In this document: piece by piece, positions 17,643 through 26,447 of the stretch
How the letters are laid out: every line of letters begins with the position of its first letter
How positions within the stretch are numbered: the stretch's first letter is position 1
Assembly: GCA_910585095.1 (NCBI GenBank)
Contig: CAJUBU010000022.1
Coordinates: forward strand, 1 to 44,230
Length of the DNA stretch: 44,230 nt
Direction of reading: 5' to 3'
Source of the DNA: an uncultured Lachnospira sp.
GTDB taxonomy: Bacteria > Bacillota > Clostridia > Lachnospirales > Lachnospiraceae
The notes under the pieces: generated by a model
What the model was told of the DNA's origin: nothing
Databases searched by the model: none
Seen by the model: the letters and a program-made list of their open reading frames with translations, nothing else
Position numbers and translations under genes: made by a program

Positions 17643-17822
17643 ATGCCACCATTACCTAAAGATCCTATTATATTGCTTTCTTTTACAAATATGCAGCTTC
17701 GTGACAACTATAAAAGCCTCACAGAATTTTGCAAGGCTTTTATGATAGAAGAAAAATATATTGTTGATAAACTCTCTGCTATTGACTATCAATATAATAG
17801 CAACACCAATCAATTTATATAA
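17643..17822 (+). CDS. DUF4250-domain small protein
   Basis: A 59-residue protein beginning MPPLPKDPIILLSFTNMQLR and ending YNSNTNQFI. It matches the DUF4250 pattern of small Clostridia proteins (PKDP-ILLS, a QLRD motif, a closing Y-x-N-Q-F). Function unknown. AAAGGAG lies ten bases before the ATG. It stops nine bases from the convergent clpB stop, so there is no room for a terminator between them; AAAAGCCT (17712) and AGGCTTTT (17734) inside the gene could form the stem that ends the clpB transcript on the opposite strand. Confidence 0.85.
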   Translation: MPPLPKDPIILLSFTNMQLRDNYKSLTEFCKAFMIEEKYIVDKLSAIDYQYNSNTNQFI

Positions 17823-17831
17823 ATCAATCAT

Positions 17832-20417
17832 TTATTCTTTTTCTTTTGCAACTAATTGATTGTCAGCCACATCAATGAATATGGTTCCTGTGCTGATATC
17901 GCCTGAAAGAATCAGCTTAGCTGCAAGAGTTTCAACTGTTTTTTGCACAAATCTCTTTAATGGTCTTGCGCCATAAGCTGGGTCAAATCCATGTTCAACG
18001 ACATATTCTTTTGCCTTGTCGGTCAATTCTATGGCTAATTCTTTATTTGCTAAACGCTTATTTACATCATTTACTAAAAGGGTGATAATATTGCCAATAT
18101 TATTCTTTGTAAGCGGTTTAAATAAAATGACCTCATCAAGTCTGTTTAAAAATTCTGGTCTAAAATGTGCTTTTAAATCATTCATAACCATATTTTCTGC
18201 TTCGCTAGTAATCGTTCCATCTTGCCCTATCCCCTCTAATAAGTAAGATGAACCAATATTACTTGTCATAATAATAATGGTATTTTTAAAATCAACCGTT
18301 CTTCCTTGTGAATCCGTAATTCTTCCATCATCAAGGACTTGCAGCAACACATTGAATACATCTGGATGCGCTTTTTCTACCTCATCAAACAATACAACCG
18401 AATATGGTTTTCTTCGGACAGCTTCTGTAAGCTGACCGCCCTCATCATATCCAACATATCCCGGAGGCGCTCCTATCAATCTTGATACGCTGTATTTTTC
18501 CATATATTCCGACATATCAAGCCTTACGATATTGCCCTCATCATCAAAAAGACTTTGTGCCAACGCTTTGGCAAGCTCTGTCTTTCCAACACCTGTTGGT
18601 CCTAAAAACATAAAGGAACCAATTGGCTTGGTTGGGTCTTTAATTCCTGCCTTTGACCTTATAATAGCCTCTGTAACCTTTGTCACGCCTTCTTCTTGCC
18701 CGACAACTCGCTTGTGAAGTTCGTCCTCAAGATGAAGTGTTTTTTGCCGCTCTGTCTCACTAAGTTTTGCAACAGGTATTCCTGTCCATCTTGAAATGAT
18801 TTTAGCAATTTCTTCTTCTGTCACACTCTCATGAACTAAATCCAAACTTTTATTTTTAATCGTATTTTCTGCTTCATTCAGCTTTTTTTGCAATGTTGGC
18901 AGTTTTCCATATTGCAGTTCTGCTGCCTTCTCTAAATTATAATCTCTTTTCGCTTTTGCAATCTCATTGTTTAATTGTTCCAATTCTTCTTTTAACTTGC
19001 TAATTGAATCGACGCTTGACTTTTCATTATCCCACTTTGCTTTTTGCTGTTTAAAAGATTCCTTCAATTCGGAAAGTTCTTTTTCCAATATTTCCAGACG
19101 CTCATGGCTTAGATTATCGGTTTCCTTTTTTAAGGCAGCCTCCTCAATCTCCATCTGCATAATCTTTCGCTGCATCTCGTCTAATTCTGCTGGCATAGAA
19201 TCAAGCTCTGTCTTAATCATCGCACAAGCTTCATCGACAAGGTCAATTGCCTTATCTGGAAGATATCTTTCACTAATATATCGGTCTGACAATGAGGCAG
19301 CAGACACCAGAGCGCTGTCCATAATCTTAACACCATGAAAGACCTCATATCTATCCTTTAATCCTCTAAGAATTGATATGGTATCTTCAACCGTTGGCTC
19401 ATCGACCAAAACTGGCTGAAATCTTCGCTCTAAAGCAGGGTCTTTTTCAATATACTGTCTATGTTCATCAAGTGTTGTAGCCCCTATACAATGAAGCTCT
19501 CCTCTTGCAAGCATAGGTTTTAGCATATTGCCTGCATCCATTGCACCCTCAGTCTTTCCAGCTCCCACAATCGTGTGAATTTCATCAATAAACAAAATAA
19601 TCTGTCCATCACTTTTTTTCACTTCATCAAGAACAGCTTTTAATCGCTCCTCAAATTCACCTCTATACTTTGCGCCGGCAACAAGCGCACCCATATCCAA
19701 CGCAAATATTTTCTTATCCTTTAACCCTTCTGGCACATCACCGCGCACAATTCGCTGTGCAAGCCCTTCCACAACGGCTGTCTTGCCAACGCCCGGCTCG
19801 CCTATAAGAACGGGATTGTTCTTTGTTTTACGTGAAAGAATGCGCACCACATTCCGAATCTCATTATCCCTGCCAATAACAGGGTCTAACTTACCATCTT
19901 TTGCCTTGTCAACCAAATCCTGTCCATATTTTCTTAACGTATCATACGTAGCTTCTGGATTGTCACTTGTAACCGTTTGATTTCCTCTCACCGTTGCAAG
20001 AACAGATAAAAACTTATCTCTTGTAATCCCATATGTCTTAAACAATTGCTTTATTGCCTTATTCGGTGCCTCAATCATTGCCAACATCAAATGTTCCACC
20101 GAAACATAGGCATCCTGCATTCTCTTTGCCTCATCTTCAGCATTGATAAGCACTTTGTTCAAATCATTGCTGATATATAATTTTATATTTCCAGATACTT
20201 TATTTTTTTGAGATAAGAGCGTCTCAATATTTTTAATAAACGTATCTTTGCTTATTCCCAACTTTTCGATAAGGTTGGCTATAAGACTATCTTCAATTGT
20301 CATTAGACTATAAAGAAAATGCTCTTGGTCAATCTCTTGATTGCCATATTCATAAGCAATCTTTTCACACTGGTTCACTGCTTCAATCGACTTTTGTGTA
20401 AACTTATTAATATTCAT
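17832..20417 (-). CDS. clpB: ATP-dependent disaggregase ClpB
   Basis: Hexameric AAA+ chaperone that pulls proteins out of aggregates together with DnaK. The 861-residue protein has the double Clp N-domain, NBD1 with Walker A GEPGVGKT and Walker B ILFIDEIHT, a long coiled-coil middle domain (ELDEMQRKIMQMEIEEAAL onward), and NBD2 with GPTGVGKT and VVLFDEVEKAHPDVFN. The middle domain distinguishes it from ClpC/ClpA. The start at 20417 has GGGAGG seven bases upstream; a longer frame from 20492 is unsupported. Control by HrcA is indicated by a CIRCE element at 20554-20580 overlapping the promoter. Full length and intact. Confidence 0.97.
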   Translation of the reverse strand: MNINKFTQKSIEAVNQCEKIAYEYGNQEIDQEHFLYSLMTIEDSLIANLIEKLGISKDTFIKNIETLLSQKNKVSGNIKLYISNDLNKVLINAEDEAKRMQDAYVSVEHLMLAMIEAPNKAIKQLFKTYGITRDKFLSVLATVRGNQTVTSDNPEATYDTLRKYGQDLVDKAKDGKLDPVIGRDNEIRNVVRILSRKTKNNPVLIGEPGVGKTAVVEGLAQRIVRGDVPEGLKDKKIFALDMGALVAGAKYRGEFEERLKAVLDEVKKSDGQIILFIDEIHTIVGAGKTEGAMDAGNMLKPMLARGELHCIGATTLDEHRQYIEKDPALERRFQPVLVDEPTVEDTISILRGLKDRYEVFHGVKIMDSALVSAASLSDRYISERYLPDKAIDLVDEACAMIKTELDSMPAELDEMQRKIMQMEIEEAALKKETDNLSHERLEILEKELSELKESFKQQKAKWDNEKSSVDSISKLKEELEQLNNEIAKAKRDYNLEKAAELQYGKLPTLQKKLNEAENTIKNKSLDLVHESVTEEEIAKIISRWTGIPVAKLSETERQKTLHLEDELHKRVVGQEEGVTKVTEAIIRSKAGIKDPTKPIGSFMFLGPTGVGKTELAKALAQSLFDDEGNIVRLDMSEYMEKYSVSRLIGAPPGYVGYDEGGQLTEAVRRKPYSVVLFDEVEKAHPDVFNVLLQVLDDGRITDSQGRTVDFKNTIIIMTSNIGSSYLLEGIGQDGTITSEAENMVMNDLKAHFRPEFLNRLDEVILFKPLTKNNIGNIITLLVNDVNKRLANKELAIELTDKAKEYVVEHGFDPAYGARPLKRFVQKTVETLAAKLILSGDISTGTIFIDVADNQLVAKEKE

Positions 20418-20537
20418 AACCTTGCCTCCCTCTTGTTCTTTTGATAAAAACTCGTTTTGAAAGCATTTACATTTTATAGGAACATATAACATATATAAGA
20501 TATGTTAATTTCAATGTATTATTCGCTTTCATTTGAT

Positions 20538-20566
20538 GTTATATCATTTATTGTTAGCACTGTCAA
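20538..20566 (-). promoter_or_regulatory. clpB promoter
   Basis: On the - strand TTGACA (20561-20566) and TATAAC (20538-20543) are exactly 17 bases apart, with an extended -10 TG. The -35 hexamer lies in the spacer of the CIRCE element, so HrcA binding would block RNA polymerase directly. Confidence 0.85.
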
Positions 20567-20580
20567 GAGGTGAGTGCTAA
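20554..20580. promoter_or_regulatory. CIRCE operator (HrcA site) of clpB
   Basis: TTAGCACTG-N9-GAGTGCTAA, matching the CIRCE consensus TTAGCACTC-N9-GAGTGCTAA at 17 of 18 arm positions. CIRCE is the HrcA repressor site of heat-shock operons; in many Firmicutes clpB is under CtsR instead, so HrcA control is noteworthy. No CtsR heptad repeat was seen. Confidence 0.92.
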
Positions 20581-20675
20581 TTTGTTTAAAATACTTTTTT
20601 AAAATGTCTTAAAGCCTTGTTTTTAGGGCATTTCATAGATTTTAAAAAATAAAAACTAATTCAAACTTTTACATA

Positions 20676-20720
20676 TTACCTCAAACTTTTCAAAAATTTG
20701 AGGTAAAATTGAGGTAAAAT
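20676..20720. promoter_or_regulatory. Palindrome TTACCTCAAA/TTTGAGGTAA plus an extra half-site
   Basis: TTACCTCAAA (20676-20685) is perfectly complementary to TTTGAGGTAA (20697-20706), and a further TTGAGGTAAAAT half follows at 20709. The same half-site occurs at 10401. There is no T-run on either strand, so it looks more like a protein-binding site than a terminator. The role is unknown. Confidence 0.5.
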
Positions 20721-20770
20721 AATTAGTACTATCCTATGAGTCTTATTTTTTCCAGTTTGTCCATCTCTTT

Positions 20771-21466
20771 TCATTTGTTTATTACTTTAGCTATTTTACA
20801 AAGCTTTCTATACCCTTCACTACCCACTATTTCTAATAAAACATATTGCTTTAAAAGTGCTTGTAATGTTAATGATATTTGTTCAGGTGTATATGAAGTT
20901 AAAGAATTACCATTAATAATAGATTTAAATTTATTTCGTTTATTTTGATAAATATTCCAAAATGTATCTATATCAAAGCTAGAATTATTTTGTAATTGGT
21001 TGCTAGATACACAACTAGAATTAACTTCTTTCAATGTTTCAACAATAAAAGAAACTTCTGAATTCAATATAGCATTTTGTCTTACAAAAAAATCATTTTT
21101 TTGTAAACTTCGTATTAATTCTTGCTGTTCTTGTATAGAAATAACATATTGATAAAATTTATTTATAGTATCATAACTTTTATTATCTATTTTACGAATA
21201 AATAAATGCTTATAATTATTCCAATGATTAACATCAATTAAAGGAAGGGATTCGTAAAATGCAGTTAAGTTTAATCCTTGATTAGTTATATAAGATTGAA
21301 TTTCTTGAACTCGCTTTTGAATTTCGTTTATTTGTAATATAATTATACAAGCAGCATCACGTAATTTTCCTTTTTCTTGTGCTTTATAAATCCATACAGC
21401 AGAAAAACCTACTAAAATTAAGCCAAGATTAACCCAATTTACTTTTAAAAATTCGATAAATTCCAT
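20771..21466 (-). CDS. Membrane-anchored hypothetical protein next to the R-M system
   Basis: Not recognised. A 231-residue protein with one N-terminal membrane segment (about residues 10-27, WVNLGLILVGFSAVWIY) followed by a hydrophilic, mostly helical cytosolic part with coiled-coil-like stretches (IILQINEIQKRVQEIQSYI). Composition is rich in Asn, Gln, Ile and Lys and very AT-rich, like the neighbouring hsd genes and unlike clpB, consistent with horizontal transfer of the block. GGAG lies close to the ATG. It follows hsdS by 151 bases on the same strand, so it might belong to the defence locus, but no motif supports a function. Confidence 0.6.
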   Translation of the reverse strand: MEFIEFLKVNWVNLGLILVGFSAVWIYKAQEKGKLRDAACIIILQINEIQKRVQEIQSYITNQGLNLTAFYESLPLIDVNHWNNYKHLFIRKIDNKSYDTINKFYQYVISIQEQQELIRSLQKNDFFVRQNAILNSEVSFIVETLKEVNSSCVSSNQLQNNSSFDIDTFWNIYQNKRNKFKSIINGNSLTSYTPEQISLTLQALLKQYVLLEIVGSEGYRKLCKIAKVINK

Positions 21467-21617
21467 ACATATATCTCCTTAAAATATTTTTAATAATGAT
21501 ATAATTGTTAATTTTTAAAAAAATATATATTAGATTTTTGTGTTATTAATTAATATTTTTTAACATATACTTTTTATTTTAGTTGCATAAAAAATAAAAA
21601 TTTACTTCTATTTAATT

Positions 21618-22940
21618 TTATAAATCACTATATAATAAAATTTTTTCAACTTTTGATTTAGCTAATTTAATAGTTTCTTGCGCTTCTTCATCCAACCTTT
21701 TTATTTCTAAATAAATATCTTTTATTTTTTGTACAATTTCTTTTTGTTTTTCCATTTGTGGAACTGGAAACAATAAAGATTTAATAATTGGTATTGTTAT
21801 ATTTCCTTGTACTGCCCCAATTTTATTTCGTTCAAAATATTTTTTCCCAATATAACTATTAATTATATATGAAACATATTCAGGAATAATATTTTTAAGG
21901 GAAATTTTTATCATAAACGAACCAAAAGCAAAACCATCATGAAATTTATCAACTATACTACAAACACCAATCGTACCACTACGAGTTATTAATATATCAC
22001 CAACTCTAACCCTACTATGATGTAATTCTTCTTCCATTTCAACAGGAAGGTAAACTATTTCCTGACTATCTATTGCATTAGGCTTTATATCTCTTATCCT
22101 TAACATTGGTATTCCGGTCTTGTCATAACAATTATCTACTGAAGCACCATATGAAATATTTTTAATATACATTTCTAATTTATTAATAGGATATTTTCCT
22201 GATAATATAGATTTTTCATATTTATCATACTTTTTTTGATAATAAAATGAATCAAATCTACTTTTCAAAATATCTTTTAAATTAACATAAAACATTCTAC
22301 TTTCAAGTGTATTTTTTTCTTCAGAAGGTATAGTAATTCCAAGTTCTTGTAATAAATAAGTATCAATACTCTTTAATAACACTTGTGCTTCATTCTCTAA
22401 CTGAATCTTTTTAGAATATGCAATTTCCATGATAGATACAATTTCTTTTTGAATATCTTTATTTGGAACAATAATAGGCAATTTGCCTAATTGTTTTAAG
22501 TTTATATTTTTTTGAGCTGCTTGTGGTGCAATTTTTTCAATATATTGTCGTATAATTCTTATATATATATTTAAATACTCTAAAGTTAAATCATTATCTT
22601 TTAAAGTTAAAGCAATTAAACTATCAGGAAAACAAGCAGGATAATCAAGAATAGCTGTATATCCAATATTTGCTGCTATTGTAATAACTAAAACCTTTTC
22701 ATTAAACAATCTACTTGTAAATAACCCTAATTCATTTAATGTTTGACTATATTCAATTTTTTCATTAGATTCACTTGCTTTTACAATATTTCCAGTCTGA
22801 ATAAATGGATATATACCATTATAATAACGAGGGTCATTTCTTGGTCGATGTCCAAATCTGCCCCTTTGCATATTAATTTTCTTTTTAAATGTCGTTAAAG
22901 CATGTTTTGAATGTTGTATAATACTTTTATCCAATAACAT
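21618..22940 (-). CDS. hsdS: Type I-like restriction-modification specificity subunit (N-terminus unresolved)
   Basis: DNA-recognition subunit of an R-M enzyme. The frame encodes two target-recognition domains: TRD1 (HRPRNDPRYYNGIYPFIQTG onward) and TRD2 (from about residue 225), each followed by a conserved helical spacer (KQLGKLPIIVPNKDIQKEIV, and PQMEKQKEIVQKIKDIYLEI). The first standard start codon is the ATG at 22940, yet it has no ribosome site, and the same frame is open upstream to 23057 with plausible HsdS sequence (INPSFDENKIFLRNWGDIDER) and no ATG, GTG or TTG. This frame lies -1 relative to hsdM across a T7 run. So either HsdS is made as a fusion by frameshifting, starts at a rare codon, or the run is phase-variable. 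The given start is only the first canonical one. Confidence 0.85.
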   Translation of the reverse strand: MLLDKSIIQHSKHALTTFKKKINMQRGRFGHRPRNDPRYYNGIYPFIQTGNIVKASESNEKIEYSQTLNELGLFTSRLFNEKVLVITIAANIGYTAILDYPACFPDSLIALTLKDNDLTLEYLNIYIRIIRQYIEKIAPQAAQKNINLKQLGKLPIIVPNKDIQKEIVSIMEIAYSKKIQLENEAQVLLKSIDTYLLQELGITIPSEEKNTLESRMFYVNLKDILKSRFDSFYYQKKYDKYEKSILSGKYPINKLEMYIKNISYGASVDNCYDKTGIPMLRIRDIKPNAIDSQEIVYLPVEMEEELHHSRVRVGDILITRSGTIGVCSIVDKFHDGFAFGSFMIKISLKNIIPEYVSYIINSYIGKKYFERNKIGAVQGNITIPIIKSLLFPVPQMEKQKEIVQKIKDIYLEIKRLDEEAQETIKLAKSKVEKILLYSDL

Positions 22941-23026
22941 TATATTTAAATAATAGAGAGCATCTAAACGTTCATCAATGTCACCCCAATTTCTTAAAAA
23001 AATTTTATTTTCATCAAAACTGGGGT

Positions 23027-25234
23027 TTATTGAAAAAAATGGTCTGTACCTTCTTCAATAGCTTGAATAAATTTAAAAAGTTCTTTTGCAATTTCAGGCA
23101 ATTCATTTTTCCCTGTTTCTTTGCCAGTAGCATCATATCCAATATCTTCTGCAATTGCCATAAAAATAGGATAATCTGTAATTGCTTTTTTATATTGTTC
23201 TAAATATGCCTCTAAAAGATTTTCTCTTGTAAACTCTATCTGTTCATCAAATTCTTCTGTTAAAACCTGCTTTTTATTTGCTAACTGCTCTATTATTTCA
23301 GTATCCCCAGAGCGTTCTGCAAATTTTAACTGCTTATTTAATTTAGCAATACACTCTTTTTTATCTTTTAATAATTGAAACAATTTACTCCCATCTTCTG
23401 AATACGATAATAAACTGTTTTGTATATTATCTCTTATATCAACTCTTAATAGTTTTTCATTTAAAGAATATTTTTTCAAAAATAATACAGAACTTTTTAC
23501 GCCTGCCCCGTTAGCCGAAAATGCAGTTTGAGGCATAGAAATAACAGCAACAATTCTAAAAGTATCACTAATATAATCCCTAACATATTGCATACTAGAA
23601 TTTGTTAATATTCCATCTGGAACAACAATAGCCAAATATCCACCATCTACAAGATATTTTTCTGCTTGTTCTATAAATAGTATCTCTGTACTTTGACTAG
23701 GTCTATCAGACTCTTTACTATTAGGATTTAACCAATCACGCTCTTTTATTGCCAATTTATATTGATGTAAATATGCCTTTTCTGTTTGTTTAATAATAGA
23801 ACCAAATGGAGGATTTGTAATAATATAATCAAATGAATTTTCCTTAAATTTATCATTATTTGTTTTTATCCGCAACTTTTCTGGAGAAATAAGTCCATCT
23901 GATGTAACAACATTTGTATGTCCATCATCATGAATAATCATATTCATTTTAGCTGTTCTTGAAATTTGCTCATTTATTTCAATTCCACATAAATTGTATT
24001 TTGCAAACTCATGCCACTGTTCATAACATTCTATTGTTTCTTCATCTCCATCTTTTATATTATAAAATTCTCTTGCTGCTTTTCTAACTTTATCTAATAC
24101 ATAAAGTAAAAAACCACCACTTCCACATGATGTATCTAACACACGATGATTTTCATTAATTGGCAAACTATCTACAATAAAACTGACAATATTTCTAGGT
24201 GTAAAATATTGCCCAAAATCCCCTCTGAAAAAAGACCCCATAAAAGTTTCAAACGCACGCCCTTTACTGTCAAGGTCTGTATGTAATAAATCTATACCTT
24301 CAAGATAACTAACAACACTTCGTGCTTTTGCCGCATTTAATTTTATTCCTTCTCTAAAAATCTCTGTATCGTTTTTTCGTTCACCAACATTCCTGCCTTC
24401 TTCATAAAGTAAAATTAATCTTTTAAGCAATTTCTCACTTGTTTCTATATCTGCTTTTTCTATGTCTTGTCTATCTTTGCTTTTAGGTTCAACTTTGATA
24501 ATTTGAAAATCATACGGGTCTCCATCGTTTCGTTTTTTTTTCTCATCAAAAATTTTACAAAAAATAAGCTTATCTAATTCATCAAACGCTTCCGAAGGAT
24601 TTAATTCGCCACCACCCCATAGTGCTTGATGTGCTTGTTTAAAACGATTAGTGAGTTCTGACTCTTCTACCTTTACTAAAGGGAATAATTTTTGTCCACT
24701 TTCAGTTGTTCCTCCATTTTTTGCAAATTTATAACTAGCTAATTTTTTCACTTTATATTGAGGTATATCTGTTATAGTTTCTCTACTATCAATTTCTTTA
24801 TCAAAAGCATAATATTCATTTTTTATACCTGAAGTAACCCAAATATATTTTATTGTTCCAGCCGTTGCAAAAGCATATGAATAAGCCTGACGTACTGCCT
24901 GCTTAAATTCTTGTTCTGTAATTGTTTCTTTTTTACATTCAACTATTATATATGGCTTTTTACATTCACTATCATTATAAACAATAATATCTGCTTCTTT
25001 AACATCAGAACCAACTGTAACTTTCACATACTGCTTAACCTGTTCCACAGGATAATTGTATTTTAATATAAGTTCACAAAAAGTTTCTGCTTGTATTTTC
25101 TCTTCTGGATTATTATAATTTCTTGATATATTCTGATTTACATAAGTTATTGTAGATAAATCTTCACTTATTTTTATTAAATTGCTTTTTTGTCCATTTA
25201 AAATGATTTCTTTTGCTACTTTTATTGTTTTCAT
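23027..25234 (-). CDS. Nuclease-methylase fusion (type IIG/BcgI-like HsdM)
   Basis: An N6-adenine DNA methyltransferase with its own nuclease-like domain. From the ATG at 25234 (AGGAG eight bases upstream; the TTG at 25237 is not needed) it has 735 residues. Residues 40-140 resemble the HsdR N-terminal nuclease: D82 in KEADIIVYND and E99-x-K101 in IIVECKKE form a PD-(D/E)xK-like site. The methylase part has QYFTPR (343-348), motif I LDTSCGSGGF (366-375) and motif IV NPPF (474-477). No separate hsdR is present, so together with hsdS it forms a self-contained enzyme like BcgI, in which the A subunit both cuts and methylates. The gene ends at a T7 run (23033-23039) just before its TAA. Confidence 0.87.
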   Translation of the reverse strand: MKTIKVAKEIILNGQKSNLIKISEDLSTITYVNQNISRNYNNPEEKIQAETFCELILKYNYPVEQVKQYVKVTVGSDVKEADIIVYNDSECKKPYIIVECKKETITEQEFKQAVRQAYSYAFATAGTIKYIWVTSGIKNEYYAFDKEIDSRETITDIPQYKVKKLASYKFAKNGGTTESGQKLFPLVKVEESELTNRFKQAHQALWGGGELNPSEAFDELDKLIFCKIFDEKKKRNDGDPYDFQIIKVEPKSKDRQDIEKADIETSEKLLKRLILLYEEGRNVGERKNDTEIFREGIKLNAAKARSVVSYLEGIDLLHTDLDSKGRAFETFMGSFFRGDFGQYFTPRNIVSFIVDSLPINENHRVLDTSCGSGGFLLYVLDKVRKAAREFYNIKDGDEETIECYEQWHEFAKYNLCGIEINEQISRTAKMNMIIHDDGHTNVVTSDGLISPEKLRIKTNNDKFKENSFDYIITNPPFGSIIKQTEKAYLHQYKLAIKERDWLNPNSKESDRPSQSTEILFIEQAEKYLVDGGYLAIVVPDGILTNSSMQYVRDYISDTFRIVAVISMPQTAFSANGAGVKSSVLFLKKYSLNEKLLRVDIRDNIQNSLLSYSEDGSKLFQLLKDKKECIAKLNKQLKFAERSGDTEIIEQLANKKQVLTEEFDEQIEFTRENLLEAYLEQYKKAITDYPIFMAIAEDIGYDATGKETGKNELPEIAKELFKFIQAIEEGTDHFFQ
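23033..23039 (-). other. T7 slippery run at the hsdM/hsdS junction
   Basis: On the - strand hsdM ends CAT TTT TTT CAA TAA. T-TTT-TTT is an ideal -1 slippery heptamer, and slipping back one base enters the hsdS frame (TCA ATA AAC CCC). Equally, a T8 allele would fuse the two genes into one frame of about 1,200 codons. This is directly visible; whether frameshifting or phase variation happens is inference. Confidence 0.7.
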
Positions 25235-25237
25235 CAA

Positions 25238-25844
25238 TTGCTCTCCTCTTGATAATTTAACATAGCTTTAAAATACAATAAATTCTATATAATTATTTAT
25301 AAACAAATTTATTTTTCAATTTTTACCTAATATACATATTTAACATTATATAAGTATTCTATCTTTAAAACAATGACAAATATTCTACTTTTAATATTTT
25401 AATTCCTATATTTTAAAAAATAGCAATTGACTTTTTCATCTAATAATTAACTTTCCATAAAATCAAGTATACTTTAACAATATATAAAAATCCTTACATC
25501 TCTTAAAACTTATACAAATTATCAATATACACAATTTTTATTCCACTATGTTTCTATTAAAATAATTTTTTCTGGTATATCTCCCACCTATAACAAATAC
25601 ATTTACATTCCACTATGTCACTATTCAAACTCTAACAATATTAACCAAAAATACAAACATCTTAAATATCACCTTTAATATAACAAATGTACCATAAATT
25701 ACCATAACAGTAAACATTTTCGCAGTATTAATTTTCCTAAATTATTATTTACCACTTTATAGTTGTACTTATTTTAAACTTTATAGATTATAAACTACAT
25801 ATTATTAATATAATTACATAAACTAATTTAGGGGTGAACTTTAA
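25238..25844. other. Geneless AT-rich region with an 18-base direct repeat
   Basis: About 600 bases between the divergent hsdM and DUF6512 genes. No frame or RNA is recognisable. TTCCACTATGTTTCTATT (25541-25558) is repeated as TTCCACTATGTCACTATT (25608-25625), 67 bases apart, 16 of 18 identical. Promoters of both flanking genes must lie here, but none stands out. Confidence 0.5.
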
Positions 25845-26378
25845 ATGAAACGATTAAAATGCTACACAATTATAGGAATTATTTTTGTTATACTAACAGG
25901 CACTCTTTTTCATTTCTTATACGATTGGACAAATGAAAATTTTATAGTAAGCCTTTTTACTCCTATTAATGAGTCAATATGGGAACATATGAAGCTACTA
26001 TTTTTTCCAATGTTACTCTATTCTTTTGTAATGATTTTCAATTTAAAAACGGATTATCCTTGCATTACTTCCTCCTTATGCTTTGGAATTTTAATAGGTA
26101 CATTACTTATTCCAATCTTTTTTTATGCGTACACCTTCATTTTAGGCAAAAATACTTTATTTTTTGATATACTTATCTTTGTGTTAAGCAATATTATTGC
26201 ATTTTTTACTGCTTATAAATTTACTTTATCCTGCAAACTTCAACCTTACACCTTTTTACTTTGTTTTCTTGTAGGTGTATTATTTATATGTTTTGTTGTA
26301 TTTACACTTTATCCCCCACATCTTAAAATTTTTGCAGACCCTACGGATTCAACAGTATCAACAACATCAACATTTTAA
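25845..26378 (+). CDS. DUF6512-like polytopic membrane protein
   Basis: A 177-residue integral membrane protein with about five hydrophobic segments: GIIFVILTGTLFHFLYDW, LLFFPMLLYSFVMIF, a segment near 80-105, one near 108-125 and one near 138-155. The motif VNES/INESIWEHMKL (INESIWEHMK here) after the first segment is characteristic of DUF6512-type proteins, a small family without known function. A GGGGTG site precedes the ATG. It is followed on the same strand by a small BFD-like ferredoxin gene, 69 bases away. The call rests on remembered family pattern, so the family number is less certain than the membrane topology. Confidence 0.7.
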   Translation: MKRLKCYTIIGIIFVILTGTLFHFLYDWTNENFIVSLFTPINESIWEHMKLLFFPMLLYSFVMIFNLKTDYPCITSSLCFGILIGTLLIPIFFYAYTFILGKNTLFFDILIFVLSNIIAFFTAYKFTLSCKLQPYTFLLCFLVGVLFICFVVFTLYPPHLKIFADPTDSTVSTTSTF

Positions 26379-26447
26379 AATTTTTAACATCTTTTGTATA
26401 TTTTCTTTTAATTTGTACACACTATCCTTGAAAGGATGGTGTACTAT

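Noticed and set aside
17701..17745. Strong terminator of clpB inside DUF4250
   Set aside because: The AAAAGCCT/AGGCTTTT stem is only eight pairs with a 14-base loop and a four-base T-run, too weak to list as a firm terminator.
20581..20770. CtsR operator for clpB
   Set aside because: No GGTCAAA-type heptad direct repeats were found near the clpB promoter; only CIRCE is present.
23027..25234. A conventional type I R-M system with hsdR
   Set aside because: No helicase/translocase gene is present anywhere in the window; the nuclease-like domain is within the methylase protein.
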